Below, piece after piece: positions 7,599-13,176 of a stretch of 13,176 bases of DNA. The position numbers were made by a program, and so were the translations under genes. The stretch's first letter is position 1. Each line of letters begins with the position of its first letter. Under the pieces are notes generated by a model. The model was given only the letters and a program-made list of their open reading frames with translations. It was not told where the DNA came from and searched no databases. Origin of the DNA: Candidatus Poseidoniaceae archaeon (GTDB lineage: Archaea > Thermoplasmatota > Poseidoniia > Poseidoniales > Poseidoniaceae); the NCBI GenBank assembly GCA_029250345.1, contig JAQXFL010000166.1, positions 1 through 13,176 of the forward strand. Direction: 5' to 3'.

Positions 7599-8510
7599 AT
7601 GGCCGACGCAGATTCCACCGTTTCTGCTGATGGCCCCGATTACATTGACGAGTTGACTGGACTTGCTGAACCAACTCAAAGCTTGATGTTTTCATCGTCC
7701 AATACAATCCTCACCAAACCTGATCCAAACATGCACCCCATGGGCCAAGCTATTGGCGTTTTTCTGCTCTTCATCTGTCTGCTTGGATTCCTCAACGGCG
7801 CCGATTATGCTACGCCTGATTCTGGCCTCGTAAGGCCGGATGAATTTGTCTACCGCCTCTCTCTCACCGCCCCAGATGAAACTGCAACGTTTCGCGGCGT
7901 TGTTTACGATGATGAAGGGCAACCACTCGAAAACGCAACGCTCTACATTTCTTGGGATGACGATGGGATTTGGAATTCCACTGAAATGCAAACCGATTCA
8001 AACGGCTTCTTCAATTTTGAACGGCTTGACCCTGGACTTGCTCGGGTCGATGTTCTCGTTGAACGAGACGGTTTTCGTGATGTTTACTCAAATCGCGTCT
8101 TGTTTTCGCCACCCGCAATGATTGAACCGATTGGATTTACAACGATTGATTTCACAATTCCTTCGCAAGAAGATTTCGCTCAAGAACCCTGTTCGAACGG
8201 CGCCGAAGAATGTGAAATTCGCTACATAGACCTTACCGAGGGGCAAATGGATCACCCTTTGATGGACCCTGGTGCCTCAAGCATCTATGTGACCATTGGA
8301 TTTGCCTTCATGGGTTTGGCACTCATAGGAACAGGGTTTACCGTTTGGGCAATGAAATCTGGCTCAATCGCTGTACTTCGGACTGCTGCGGGAATCTCTT
8401 TCTTCGGAATGGGGCATTACTACACGGCGTGTTGCTTCGGAATCCTCGCCTTTGTTTTGACCTTCGCAGTACCCAAAAGATATGTTCCAATGAGTGAAGA
8501 ATTACGCTGA
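7599..8510 (+). CDS. Membrane protein with carboxypeptidase-regulatory-like extracellular domain (303 aa)
   Basis: The protein has a soluble N-terminus (1-48), a membrane helix at about 49-66 (QAIGVFLLFICLLGFL), an extracytoplasmic part, and a C-terminal membrane bundle with helices at about 229-251, 258-275 and 277-292, ending in a short basic tail. Residues about 97-168 fit a CarboxypepD_reg / transthyretin-like beta-sandwich: FRGVVYDDEGQPLENATLYI, a turn, then TDSNGFFNFERLDPGLARVDVLVERDGF. Such domains serve as stalks or binding modules on surface proteins. Two cysteines at 198 and 205 could form a disulfide outside. No enzyme motif is seen. The ATG at 7599 follows hflX by 20 bp with no clear ribosome binding site, so it is probably read from the hflX transcript. 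Function is unknown. Confidence 0.82.
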   Translation: MADADSTVSADGPDYIDELTGLAEPTQSLMFSSSNTILTKPDPNMHPMGQAIGVFLLFICLLGFLNGADYATPDSGLVRPDEFVYRLSLTAPDETATFRGVVYDDEGQPLENATLYISWDDDGIWNSTEMQTDSNGFFNFERLDPGLARVDVLVERDGFRDVYSNRVLFSPPAMIEPIGFTTIDFTIPSQEDFAQEPCSNGAEECEIRYIDLTEGQMDHPLMDPGASSIYVTIGFAFMGLALIGTGFTVWAMKSGSIAVLRTAAGISFFGMGHYYTACCFGILAFVLTFAVPKRYVPMSEELR

Positions 8511-8572
8511 ATCCTTACAATTTGATGCAAGCACCCCGTCCATCTTAAGTCGGCTTCGCCCAGCAGGTAAGC

Positions 8573-9643
8573 ATGGACCTGTTCTCTTCAGCATGGATGA
8601 CGCGGTCTCTCGGCGAGGCCGTATCGGCGCTTTACTTGGAACAAGATGCCGGCCTTTTCGCCGGTGGGTGGGACGGTTGTGTCAAATCTTGGGATGCTGA
8701 TGGTCGTCTGCAATGGACTGCTAAACTTTCCGACCGGGTGACCGTACTTCAGCGGGAAGGTGACGTCTTATTTGCGACCGCAGGGCTTCATGTTGCATGT
8801 ATCGATGCCTCGGATGGAAGTGTTCGCTGGAATCACGCACTCGAAGGCAGTGCCGACTCGATTACCGTGTTCGAAGATTCCCTCTATGCAGTTTCATCGG
8901 TCTACGATATTGAGCATAACGATTTTTTAGAATCGGCTGTATGGAACTTCTCTTTCGACGGTACGCTCCGTTGGATTCATCGAATGGATGAGCGCCCTTG
9001 GGTCACACTGAAGCATGATGGTGATGTTTGGTTTGGCCTTGGACGGCCAAAATGCGGTTTCGCTAACATTCGGGGCGAACATGAAGTTGTTCACACCGTT
9101 ACAAAGGCCGATTCGCCAATTACGTGTGGTTCCGCAACCGAATCAGAGATGATTTTTGGTCATGCCAACGGTTCGGTTTCGAACCAAAAAGGCGACATTG
9201 TAGCGGATGAAAAATGCGGAATCGAAGATATTGTGGCTTTGGAGGAAGGTTATGTTGCTGCTCTCGAAAATGGGTGCATCGTTGCGCAAATGAACGGTAA
9301 GAATATCTGGTCGGGCAAAGGTGAATTGGTTACAACGCTCGCTGTTGGCTTTGAAATTGCGAAAAATCCAACGTTGTGGTCTGGCCGATGGTCTGGCTCC
9401 GAGGGCACGCTTAGTATTCAGGACAGTATTACGGGAAAGATACTTGCCAGCACTTCCTCAAGCCGTTGTGAATCAATCAGTGTAGACGCAACACGGACGG
9501 CAATCGGATGTGAAGATGGGAGCATCCATGTTTGGGAAAAAGACATGCTCAATCGTCGAATGAAAGCGAATGAGCAGACGATTCCAAAGGATAATCGTAA
9601 ATCCGCTCTGCAAGATAAATTACGAGCTTTGCGTGACCGGTGA
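8573..9643 (+). CDS. Cytoplasmic WD40/PQQ-like beta-propeller protein (356 aa)
   Basis: Roughly seven blade-like units can be picked out, each with hydrophobic strands and a G-x-hydrophobic...W ending: LFAGGWDGCVKSWD (28-41) with LQW; VACIDASDGSVRW (74-86), a classic PQQ-type repeat; WNFSFDGTLRW (124-134); DVWFGLGR (151-158); MIFGHANGSVSN (193-204); YVAALENGCIVAQMNGKNIW (227-246); and IGCEDGSIHVWEK (311-323), WD-like. The final 30 residues are charged and probably helical. There is no signal peptide or membrane helix, so it should be cytoplasmic and likely acts as a protein-binding scaffold. The ATG at 8573 is preceded by AGGTAAG. It lies 62 bp after the membrane protein gene, and its stop (9641-9643) directly abuts the stop of the convergent gene. 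Fold class is fairly sure; the partner is unknown. Confidence 0.82.
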   Translation: MDLFSSAWMTRSLGEAVSALYLEQDAGLFAGGWDGCVKSWDADGRLQWTAKLSDRVTVLQREGDVLFATAGLHVACIDASDGSVRWNHALEGSADSITVFEDSLYAVSSVYDIEHNDFLESAVWNFSFDGTLRWIHRMDERPWVTLKHDGDVWFGLGRPKCGFANIRGEHEVVHTVTKADSPITCGSATESEMIFGHANGSVSNQKGDIVADEKCGIEDIVALEEGYVAALENGCIVAQMNGKNIWSGKGELVTTLAVGFEIAKNPTLWSGRWSGSEGTLSIQDSITGKILASTSSSRCESISVDATRTAIGCEDGSIHVWEKDMLNRRMKANEQTIPKDNRKSALQDKLRALRDR

Positions 9644-10474
9644 TTACTGGTTTGAATCCCAGACATTGATTGGTGTATCAGCGACGCTTGTGGAATCGAT
9701 ACCTTCTCCAACAGTATACTGCTGTGGTTGTACTTGTTGTGGCATTTGTCCTTGTACTGGCATCATACCTTGTTGTGGCATTTGGCCCATCTGCTGCATA
9801 CCTTGGTGCGGCATGTAGCCAGGAATGGGGGTTGGGGTTCCACCAGTCAACAGACCGATCAACAACAATATCCCACCAAGTCCGCAACAGCAGGTGCCGA
9901 TCAAACCGATGCCGAAACCGCTGGCCAGACCCATCGCGCTTTCACCGACGACAGAGTAGTAAGGATCGCTGTCGAAAATATACAATTCTGTATCGCTGGA
10001 GATGGTATATCTCTCGCCTTCCGTGCAATCGTAACCGGTGTCTTCATCGACTGTTGCGCAAACATAACCAAAGATAATTCGTCCATCATATGGGTTTGGA
10101 TCGACTTGGGAATCAGAGAATTCGTAGGGGTCGTCCGAGTATATGCATGTCAACGTGCTCGATGCTTCGGTGACGTCGTTACCTCGGTTTGTGGTAACGG
10201 TGAAAGAGTTATCTTCACAGTCGTCGGTCAAACCGTTTTCATCGTTGTCTTGGTATGAACCATTCATCATGACATACCATCCGTCAGAGCCTTCGCCGCC
10301 TTGTTCACTGAATGTATAGGTGAACGAGGAATCGGGACCCTCGACATAATCCATGTAATCGATTGATGTTAACTCGCCAATGCCATCTGCTGACTCAATC
10401 CCCGCAATACCAAAAGACGCTACTGCAATCAAAACACAAACGGCTCCTGCAATTAACAACGACTTGTTTGCCAT
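9644..10474 (-). CDS. Two-helix membrane protein with Gln/Met/Pro-rich tail (276 aa)
   Basis: The N-terminus MANKSLLIAGAVCVLIAVAS is a signal peptide or signal anchor (helix about 5-26). An acidic extracellular domain follows (about 27-182) with cysteines at 86, 110, 139 and 150 that may form two disulfides, and a DNDENGLTDDCED stretch (77-89) that resembles a calcium-binding Asp-rich loop. A second helix (about 183-210) contains three consecutive cysteines, 195-197. The remaining tail, which should be cytoplasmic, is low-complexity and rich in Gln, Met and Pro between about 215 and 252. No known enzyme motif is present and I do not recognise the family. The ATG at 10474 has a TATA-like box 25 nt upstream and no Shine-Dalgarno site. 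It is divergent from the SPFH operon (85 bp between starts). Confidence 0.85.
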   Translation of the reverse strand: MANKSLLIAGAVCVLIAVASFGIAGIESADGIGELTSIDYMDYVEGPDSSFTYTFSEQGGEGSDGWYVMMNGSYQDNDENGLTDDCEDNSFTVTTNRGNDVTEASSTLTCIYSDDPYEFSDSQVDPNPYDGRIIFGYVCATVDEDTGYDCTEGERYTISSDTELYIFDSDPYYSVVGESAMGLASGFGIGLIGTCCCGLGGILLLIGLLTGGTPTPIPGYMPHQGMQQMGQMPQQGMMPVQGQMPQQVQPQQYTVGEGIDSTSVADTPINVWDSNQ

Positions 10475-10494
10475 GAAAAGACGTGTTAACGGTC

Positions 10495-10502
10495 CTATTT
10501 AA
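10495..10502 (-). promoter_or_regulatory. Putative TATA box of the Gln/Met/Pro-tail membrane protein gene
   Basis: Minus-strand TTAAATAG is centred about 25 nt before the ATG at 10474, which predicts a leaderless transcript. This is the best match to an archaeal TATA box in the window. Confidence 0.5.
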
Positions 10503-10523
10503 CAGGAGAGGGGCAATTCCTCG

Positions 10524-10540
10524 GATATCTTTATGATATC
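10524..10540. promoter_or_regulatory. GATATC-N5-GATATC repeat over the TATA box, candidate operator
   Basis: The self-complementary hexamer GATATC occurs twice, separated by TTTAT, giving an 11-bp centre-to-centre spacing, about one helical turn. It covers the putative TATA box of the SPFH operon, which encodes an Arc-like ribbon-helix-helix protein. Proteins of that class bind paired half-sites about one turn apart, so this is a candidate autoregulatory operator. The repeat is seen; its function is inference. Confidence 0.3.
10530..10539 (+). promoter_or_regulatory. Putative TATA box of the SPFH operon
   Basis: TTTATGATAT is centred about 25 nt before the GTG at 10560, so transcription would start at or beside that GTG. 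The box sits between and partly within two GATATC hexamers (10524-10529 and 10535-10540). Confidence 0.45.
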
Positions 10541-10559
10541 ACGCCGATACCATTGACCA

Positions 10560-11507
10560 GTGAGTACCATGCAAGCCATGCCCCCCCCACAGACAATAGC
10601 CCAACAGACGGACGAAATAATGTTCAAAGATTTAGAGAAAGCAACCATCAATGGTTTCGTCGGAATTGGAATCCATATCCTTGCAGTCCCTGCACTCATT
10701 TTGATTCTCGCCGTTACATACGTCACGACGTTTACCGCTTTTTTTGGAGTCATCCTCCAAATTGCTCTCTCCATACTTTGGTTCCTACAGTGGAACAGTT
10801 ACCTCATCATCAACCCAAATGAGGCACAAGCCCTCCAATTCTTTGGAAAATATGCTGGAACGGTTCAGAAAGAAGGTTTCCATTTCCTCGTTAATCCCTT
10901 GTATCAAAAGCAAAAGATTTCATTCCGTATTCGAAACTTTGAATCTGCAAAACTAAAAGTCAATGACGTCAATGCGAACCCAATTGAGATTGCTGCAGTC
11001 GTAGTTTGGAAGGTCGTAGATGCTGCTGAGGCGTTGTTCGAAGTTGACAACTATCACGGCTATGTCCAGATTCAAAGTGAGGCGGCATTGCGCGCTATGG
11101 CAACAAAGTACCCTTACGATATTATCGAAGACAAAGATATCGGAGGAGTTGCTCTTTCAAGCCATCAAGAAGTCATCGCGCAAGAGTTGCAACTTTCAGT
11201 TGAAGCCCGTCTCAAGAGAGCCGGTATTGAAGTGCTTGAAGCCCGTATCAGTCACCTGGCTTATTCCCAGGAAATCGCTCAAGCAATGCTGCGCCGACAA
11301 CAAGCAAGCGCAGTCGTTGCTGCTCGAAGTGAGATTGTCAAAGGTGCAGTTGGGATGGTGGAGTTGGCACTTGAGCAGCTCAGTGCTAAAGGCATTATTG
11401 ATTTGGACGAGGACAAGAAAGCGACCATGGTCAGCAACCTTTTGGTGGTCCTCTGTTCAGAAACCGATACCACTCCAGTGGTCAACACCGGGACACTGTA
11501 CCAGTGA
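10560..11507 (+). CDS. SPFH / band-7 domain membrane protein (315 aa from GTG)
   Basis: SPFH proteins (stomatin, prohibitin, flotillin, HflK/C) oligomerise on membranes and organise microdomains or regulate membrane proteases. After a polar N-terminus there are two membrane helices at about 36-58 (IGIHILAVPALILILAV) and 62-78. The SPFH domain spans about 82-235: LIINPNEAQALQFFGKYAGTV, GFHFLVNPLYQKQKISFRIR, then EIAAVVVWKVVDAAEALFEV, and AGIEVLEARISHLAYS closing it. A charged helix (236-275) and a short C-terminal region follow. The start is uncertain: GTG 10560 sits where a leaderless transcript would begin, ATG 10569 and 10578 are in frame, and ATG 10620 lies past a run of eight C at 10581-10588. 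It is the first gene of a four-gene operon. The domain call is secure; the job in this organism is unknown. Confidence 0.88.
   Translation: MSTMQAMPPPQTIAQQTDEIMFKDLEKATINGFVGIGIHILAVPALILILAVTYVTTFTAFFGVILQIALSILWFLQWNSYLIINPNEAQALQFFGKYAGTVQKEGFHFLVNPLYQKQKISFRIRNFESAKLKVNDVNANPIEIAAVVVWKVVDAAEALFEVDNYHGYVQIQSEAALRAMATKYPYDIIEDKDIGGVALSSHQEVIAQELQLSVEARLKRAGIEVLEARISHLAYSQEIAQAMLRRQQASAVVAARSEIVKGAVGMVELALEQLSAKGIIDLDEDKKATMVSNLLVVLCSETDTTPVVNTGTLYQ
10581..10588 (+). repeat. Homopolymer run of eight C at the start of the SPFH gene
   Basis: Eight consecutive C bases follow directly after the in-frame ATG at 10578 and encode the Pro run at residues 8-10. A length change would frameshift everything initiated at 10560-10578 but not initiation at 10620. 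Confidence 0.6.
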
Positions 11508-11516
11508 AGTGAAAAT

Positions 11517-11741
11517 ATGCAAATTGAGTTCGTTACTGATGTCGTCGTACCGGTTTTGATTTCCCTTCTGCTGATCTCATACGTGGGATACTGTTGGTTC
11601 AATCAAAAAGTACACGTGCGAGGCAAAGGGTGGAAGACGAGGGATGAATATCCAAAAAACTTCTATTTCACCCTCATCGTTCTAACAATTATTGGCATTG
11701 GACAATTGGCGAGTATTGTGTATTTTTATGTTCTAAAATGA
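11517..11741 (+). CDS. Small two-helix membrane protein of the SPFH operon (74 aa)
   Basis: A 74-residue protein with membrane helices at about 7-27 (TDVVVPVLISLLLISYVGYC) and 50-72 (FTLIVLTIIGIGQLASIVYF), joined by a basic hydrophilic loop (NQKVHVRGKGWKTRDEYPKN) that should face the cytoplasm if the positive-inside rule holds. It starts 9 bp after the SPFH stop, with a weak AGTGA four bases before the ATG. Close spacing says it is co-translated with the SPFH protein and may be its membrane partner. I do not recognise a named family. Confidence 0.75.
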   Translation: MQIEFVTDVVVPVLISLLLISYVGYCWFNQKVHVRGKGWKTRDEYPKNFYFTLIVLTIIGIGQLASIVYFYVLK

Positions 11742-11745
11742 AGAA

Positions 11746-11752
11746 AAAGGAG
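11746..11752 (+). promoter_or_regulatory. Shine-Dalgarno site of the ribbon-helix-helix gene
   Basis: AAAGGAG ends nine bases before the ATG at 11762 and supports that start rather than the ATG at 11738, which overlaps the previous stop (ATGA) but has no upstream site. If 11738 is used, this site lies inside the gene. Confidence 0.45.
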
Positions 11753-11761
11753 AGCGATATC

Positions 11762-11959
11762 ATGTCGGAAGTAGATGAGAATACGTCAACCGATGAGAAA
11801 ACTCTCAAGGGACCAAAATCAGAGAAGAAGAAAATTCTACTGCGCCTTGACCCGGCCCTGCACGAACAATTACGGTTGTGGGCTGAACGAGATTTCCGTT
11901 CACTTAACGCGCATATTGAATTCCTACTGAGGAAAGCCGTGCACAAAGAAAAGGATTGA
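11762..11959 (+). CDS. Arc-like ribbon-helix-helix DNA-binding protein (65 aa; 73 aa if started at 11738)
   Basis: The C-terminal half fits the ribbon-helix-helix fold of Arc/CopG/MetJ regulators: strand KKILLRLDP, helix A ALHEQLRLWAERDF, turn RS, helix B LNAHIEFLLRKAV, then a basic end. The pattern LRLDP.L...L..WA...FRS.N..IEFLLR.A is that of Arc-family proteins. The N-terminal part is charged and probably disordered. Such proteins dimerise and bind DNA with the paired strands in the major groove. From general knowledge, similar Arc-type proteins occur next to SPFH genes in some bacteria; I could not check this. It probably regulates its own operon. The start at 11762 follows a good Shine-Dalgarno site; the alternative ATG at 11738 overlaps the preceding stop by four bases. 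Confidence 0.82.
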   Translation: MSEVDENTSTDEKTLKGPKSEKKKILLRLDPALHEQLRLWAERDFRSLNAHIEFLLRKAVHKEKD

Positions 11960-12219
11960 TGGCGATGCAAGATGAGCGGGGGTTCTTTTCGAAATGGTTT
12001 GGATTCAGTGGCTGGAGAGTCATGTCGGCAAAAACCCGTATTTTGACCCAAATCCTCTACAGAGTTGCCTTCTTATTCGGCCTTGCATTACTCATTATCG
12101 GTTACGGTTACGTAACAGACTCAGAACCCGGAGGATTACCGCTGGTTGCTATGATTGTGATTTGGTACGTGACATTCCAAGCCGTGATCAATTTCATCTT
12201 TGTCGAGGGTTCAAGATAG
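11959..12219 (+). CDS. Small two-helix membrane protein, DUF4282-like (86 aa)
   Basis: The N-terminus is amphipathic (RGFFSKWFGFSGWRVMSAKT), followed by membrane helices at about 31-51 (ILYRVAFLFGLALLIIGYGYV) and 60-81 (LPLVAMIVIWYVTFQAVINFIFV). The order, FF..F.F, a helix with LY..A, a short loop, then a helix ending in IN-F-hydrophobic-x-x-(S)R, resembles DUF4282 (FF..LFDFSF...LYvl, then E...vlFrI), but the match is loose. The ATG at 11959 overlaps the ribbon-helix-helix stop by one base (TGATG), a sign of translational coupling. An upstream TTG at 11956 is possible but less likely; ATG 11965 is also in frame. Its stop is two bases from the stop of convergent fumC. Confidence 0.72.
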   Translation: MAMQDERGFFSKWFGFSGWRVMSAKTRILTQILYRVAFLFGLALLIIGYGYVTDSEPGGLPLVAMIVIWYVTFQAVINFIFVEGSR

Positions 12220-12221
12220 CT

Positions 12222-13176
12222 TCATTCCGATGAACGAGGGCCTGTCATTTCTTCAGGGCGAACCCATGCGTCGAATTCCTCATTGGTCAGATATCCGAGT
12301 TCCATTGCAGATTCGCGGAGGGTCGTACCGTTCTCATGGGCTTTTTTCGCAATCTTAGCAGCCTTGTCATAGCCGATATGATTGTTCAGTGCCGTAACCA
12401 ACATCAACGAGTTCTCAAGATGAGCAGCAATGTTTTCCTTCACCGGCTCAAGTCCTTCAACACACTTTGTTCGGAAAGCAGTGCACGAATCGGTGAGCAG
12501 GCGAATAGAATGCAAAAGATTGTGAATCATCATTGGTTTGAAAACATTGAGTTCGAAATTGCCTTGACTGCCACCGACCGTAATGGCCGTGTTGTTCCCC
12601 ATGACTTGACAACAAACCATCGTCATGGCCTCGGCTTGTGTAGGATTGACTTTGCCTGGCATAATGGATGAGCCTGGTTCATTTGCGGGAAGGGAAAGTT
12701 CACCAATGCCGCACCGTGGGCCAGAACCGAGCCAGCGGATATCGTTCGCTATTTTCATCAAAGATACGGCTAGGGTGTTGAGTGCACCTGATGCAGCCAC
12801 GACGGCATCGTGTGCAGCGAGTTGTGCGAACTTGTTTTCTGCTGTACAGAAGGTAAGGCCAGTGATATTAGCAATCTCATCCGCAACCATTTGTGCGAAC
12901 AATGGATGGGTGTTAAGTCCGGTTCCAACAGCTGTACCGCCTAAAGCCAATTCAAACAAATCATCCAATGCAAAATCAATACGGCGCAGGTCGGCATCAA
13001 GTTGAGCGACCCAACCTGATGCTTCTTGGCCGAGAGTAAGCGGGACTGCGTCCATCAAATGGGTACGCCCGATCTTCACGATGTCTTTCCAAGCATCTGC
13101 CTTCGATGACAAAGCGTCTCGTAAGGAGCGAACGCTTGGTAGAAGATTGTGGGTAATCGCTTCTGCAGCGGCGATG
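12222..13176 (-). CDS. fumC: Class II fumarate hydratase, C-terminal part (N-terminus beyond window)
   Basis: Reversibly hydrates fumarate to (S)-malate in the TCA cycle; a homotetramer of the fumarase/aspartase superfamily. The frame is open to the right edge, giving 317 residues, about two thirds of a normal 460-residue enzyme. Visible signatures: IAAAEAITHNLLPSV at the edge; KIGRTHLMDAVPLTLGQE with the active-site His; GGTAVGTGLNTHP; and the mobile loop GSSIMPGKVNPTQAEA at about 12640-12680 with the catalytic Ser. The C-terminus (ELGYLTNEEFDAWVRPEEMTGP) matches FumC rather than aspartase or argininosuccinate lyase. Translation from the alternative codon at 13112 would cut the domain in two, so that is not a start. 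It converges with the SPFH operon. Confidence 0.93.
   Translation of the reverse strand, partial: IAAAEAITHNLLPSVRSLRDALSSKADAWKDIVKIGRTHLMDAVPLTLGQEASGWVAQLDADLRRIDFALDDLFELALGGTAVGTGLNTHPLFAQMVADEIANITGLTFCTAENKFAQLAAHDAVVAASGALNTLAVSLMKIANDIRWLGSGPRCGIGELSLPANEPGSSIMPGKVNPTQAEAMTMVCCQVMGNNTAITVGGSQGNFELNVFKPMMIHNLLHSIRLLTDSCTAFRTKCVEGLEPVKENIAAHLENSLMLVTALNNHIGYDKAAKIAKKAHENGTTLRESAMELGYLTNEEFDAWVRPEEMTGPRSSE

Noticed and set aside
7579..8557. GTCGGCTTC occurs before two consecutive genes (7579-7587 and 8549-8557)
   Set aside because: Distances to the starts differ (11 and 15 bases between) and a shared 9-mer in such a window is not rare; no further copy was noticed.
9570..9818. Cys-rich plus-strand frame, looks like a metal-binding repeat protein
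   Set aside because: It is a shadow of the Gln/Met/Pro-rich tail on the minus strand; the apparent Cys repeats come from the complement of CAA/CAG/ATG codons.
11136..12745. Further GATATC hexamers inside the SPFH gene and fumC
   Set aside because: They are single copies in coding sequence and the number is close to chance; only the closely spaced pair at the promoter was kept.

Overview
The window looks like a piece of a planktonic euryarchaeal genome, most likely Marine Group II (Poseidoniales). This is inferred from gene content, not from a marker gene. The supporting signs are a stand-alone glutaminase subunit of GMP synthase, a Pcc1-like KEOPS subunit, very acidic secreted proteins with a C-terminal membrane anchor, archaeal TATA-like boxes about 25 nt before several start codons, and GGTGA-type ribosome binding sites before others. 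Coding density is very high and no stretch over 110 bases lacks a gene. I found no tRNA, rRNA, CRISPR array, insertion sequence or integrase.

Layout: (1) On the minus strand, from high to low coordinate: GMP synthase subunit A (3854-3261), a 1008-residue acidic surface protein (3195-169), and the start of a membrane protein that runs off the left edge (136-1). (2) On the plus strand, an FAD/NAD(P)-binding amine-oxidoreductase-like protein (3957-5093) and an exonuclease III family nuclease (5126-5905). (3) On the minus strand, a Pcc1-like protein (6123-5902), divergent from the next block. (4) On the plus strand, an HflX-type GTPase (6148-7578), a membrane protein with a carboxypeptidase-regulatory-like extracellular domain (7599-8510), and a cytoplasmic beta-propeller protein (8573-9643). 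(5) On the minus strand, a membrane protein with a Gln/Met/Pro-rich tail (10474-9644). (6) On the plus strand, a compact four-gene operon: SPFH/band-7 membrane protein, small two-helix membrane protein, Arc-like ribbon-helix-helix protein, and a second small two-helix membrane protein resembling DUF4282 (10560-12219). (7) On the minus strand, the C-terminal two thirds of class II fumarase, cut by the right edge (13176-12222).

Most named genes are housekeeping: purine synthesis, base-excision repair, tRNA t6A modification, ribosome-associated GTPase and the TCA cycle. The most system-like part is the SPFH operon. It joins a membrane-scaffold protein, two tiny membrane proteins and its own DNA-binding protein, behind a promoter whose TATA box lies inside a GATATC-N5-GATATC repeat that could be the regulator's operator. 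A second theme is compaction. All three convergent gene pairs meet with overlapping, abutting or 2-bp-separated stop codons, and in the pcc1/hflX divergent pair the putative TATA box of one gene covers the start codon of the other.
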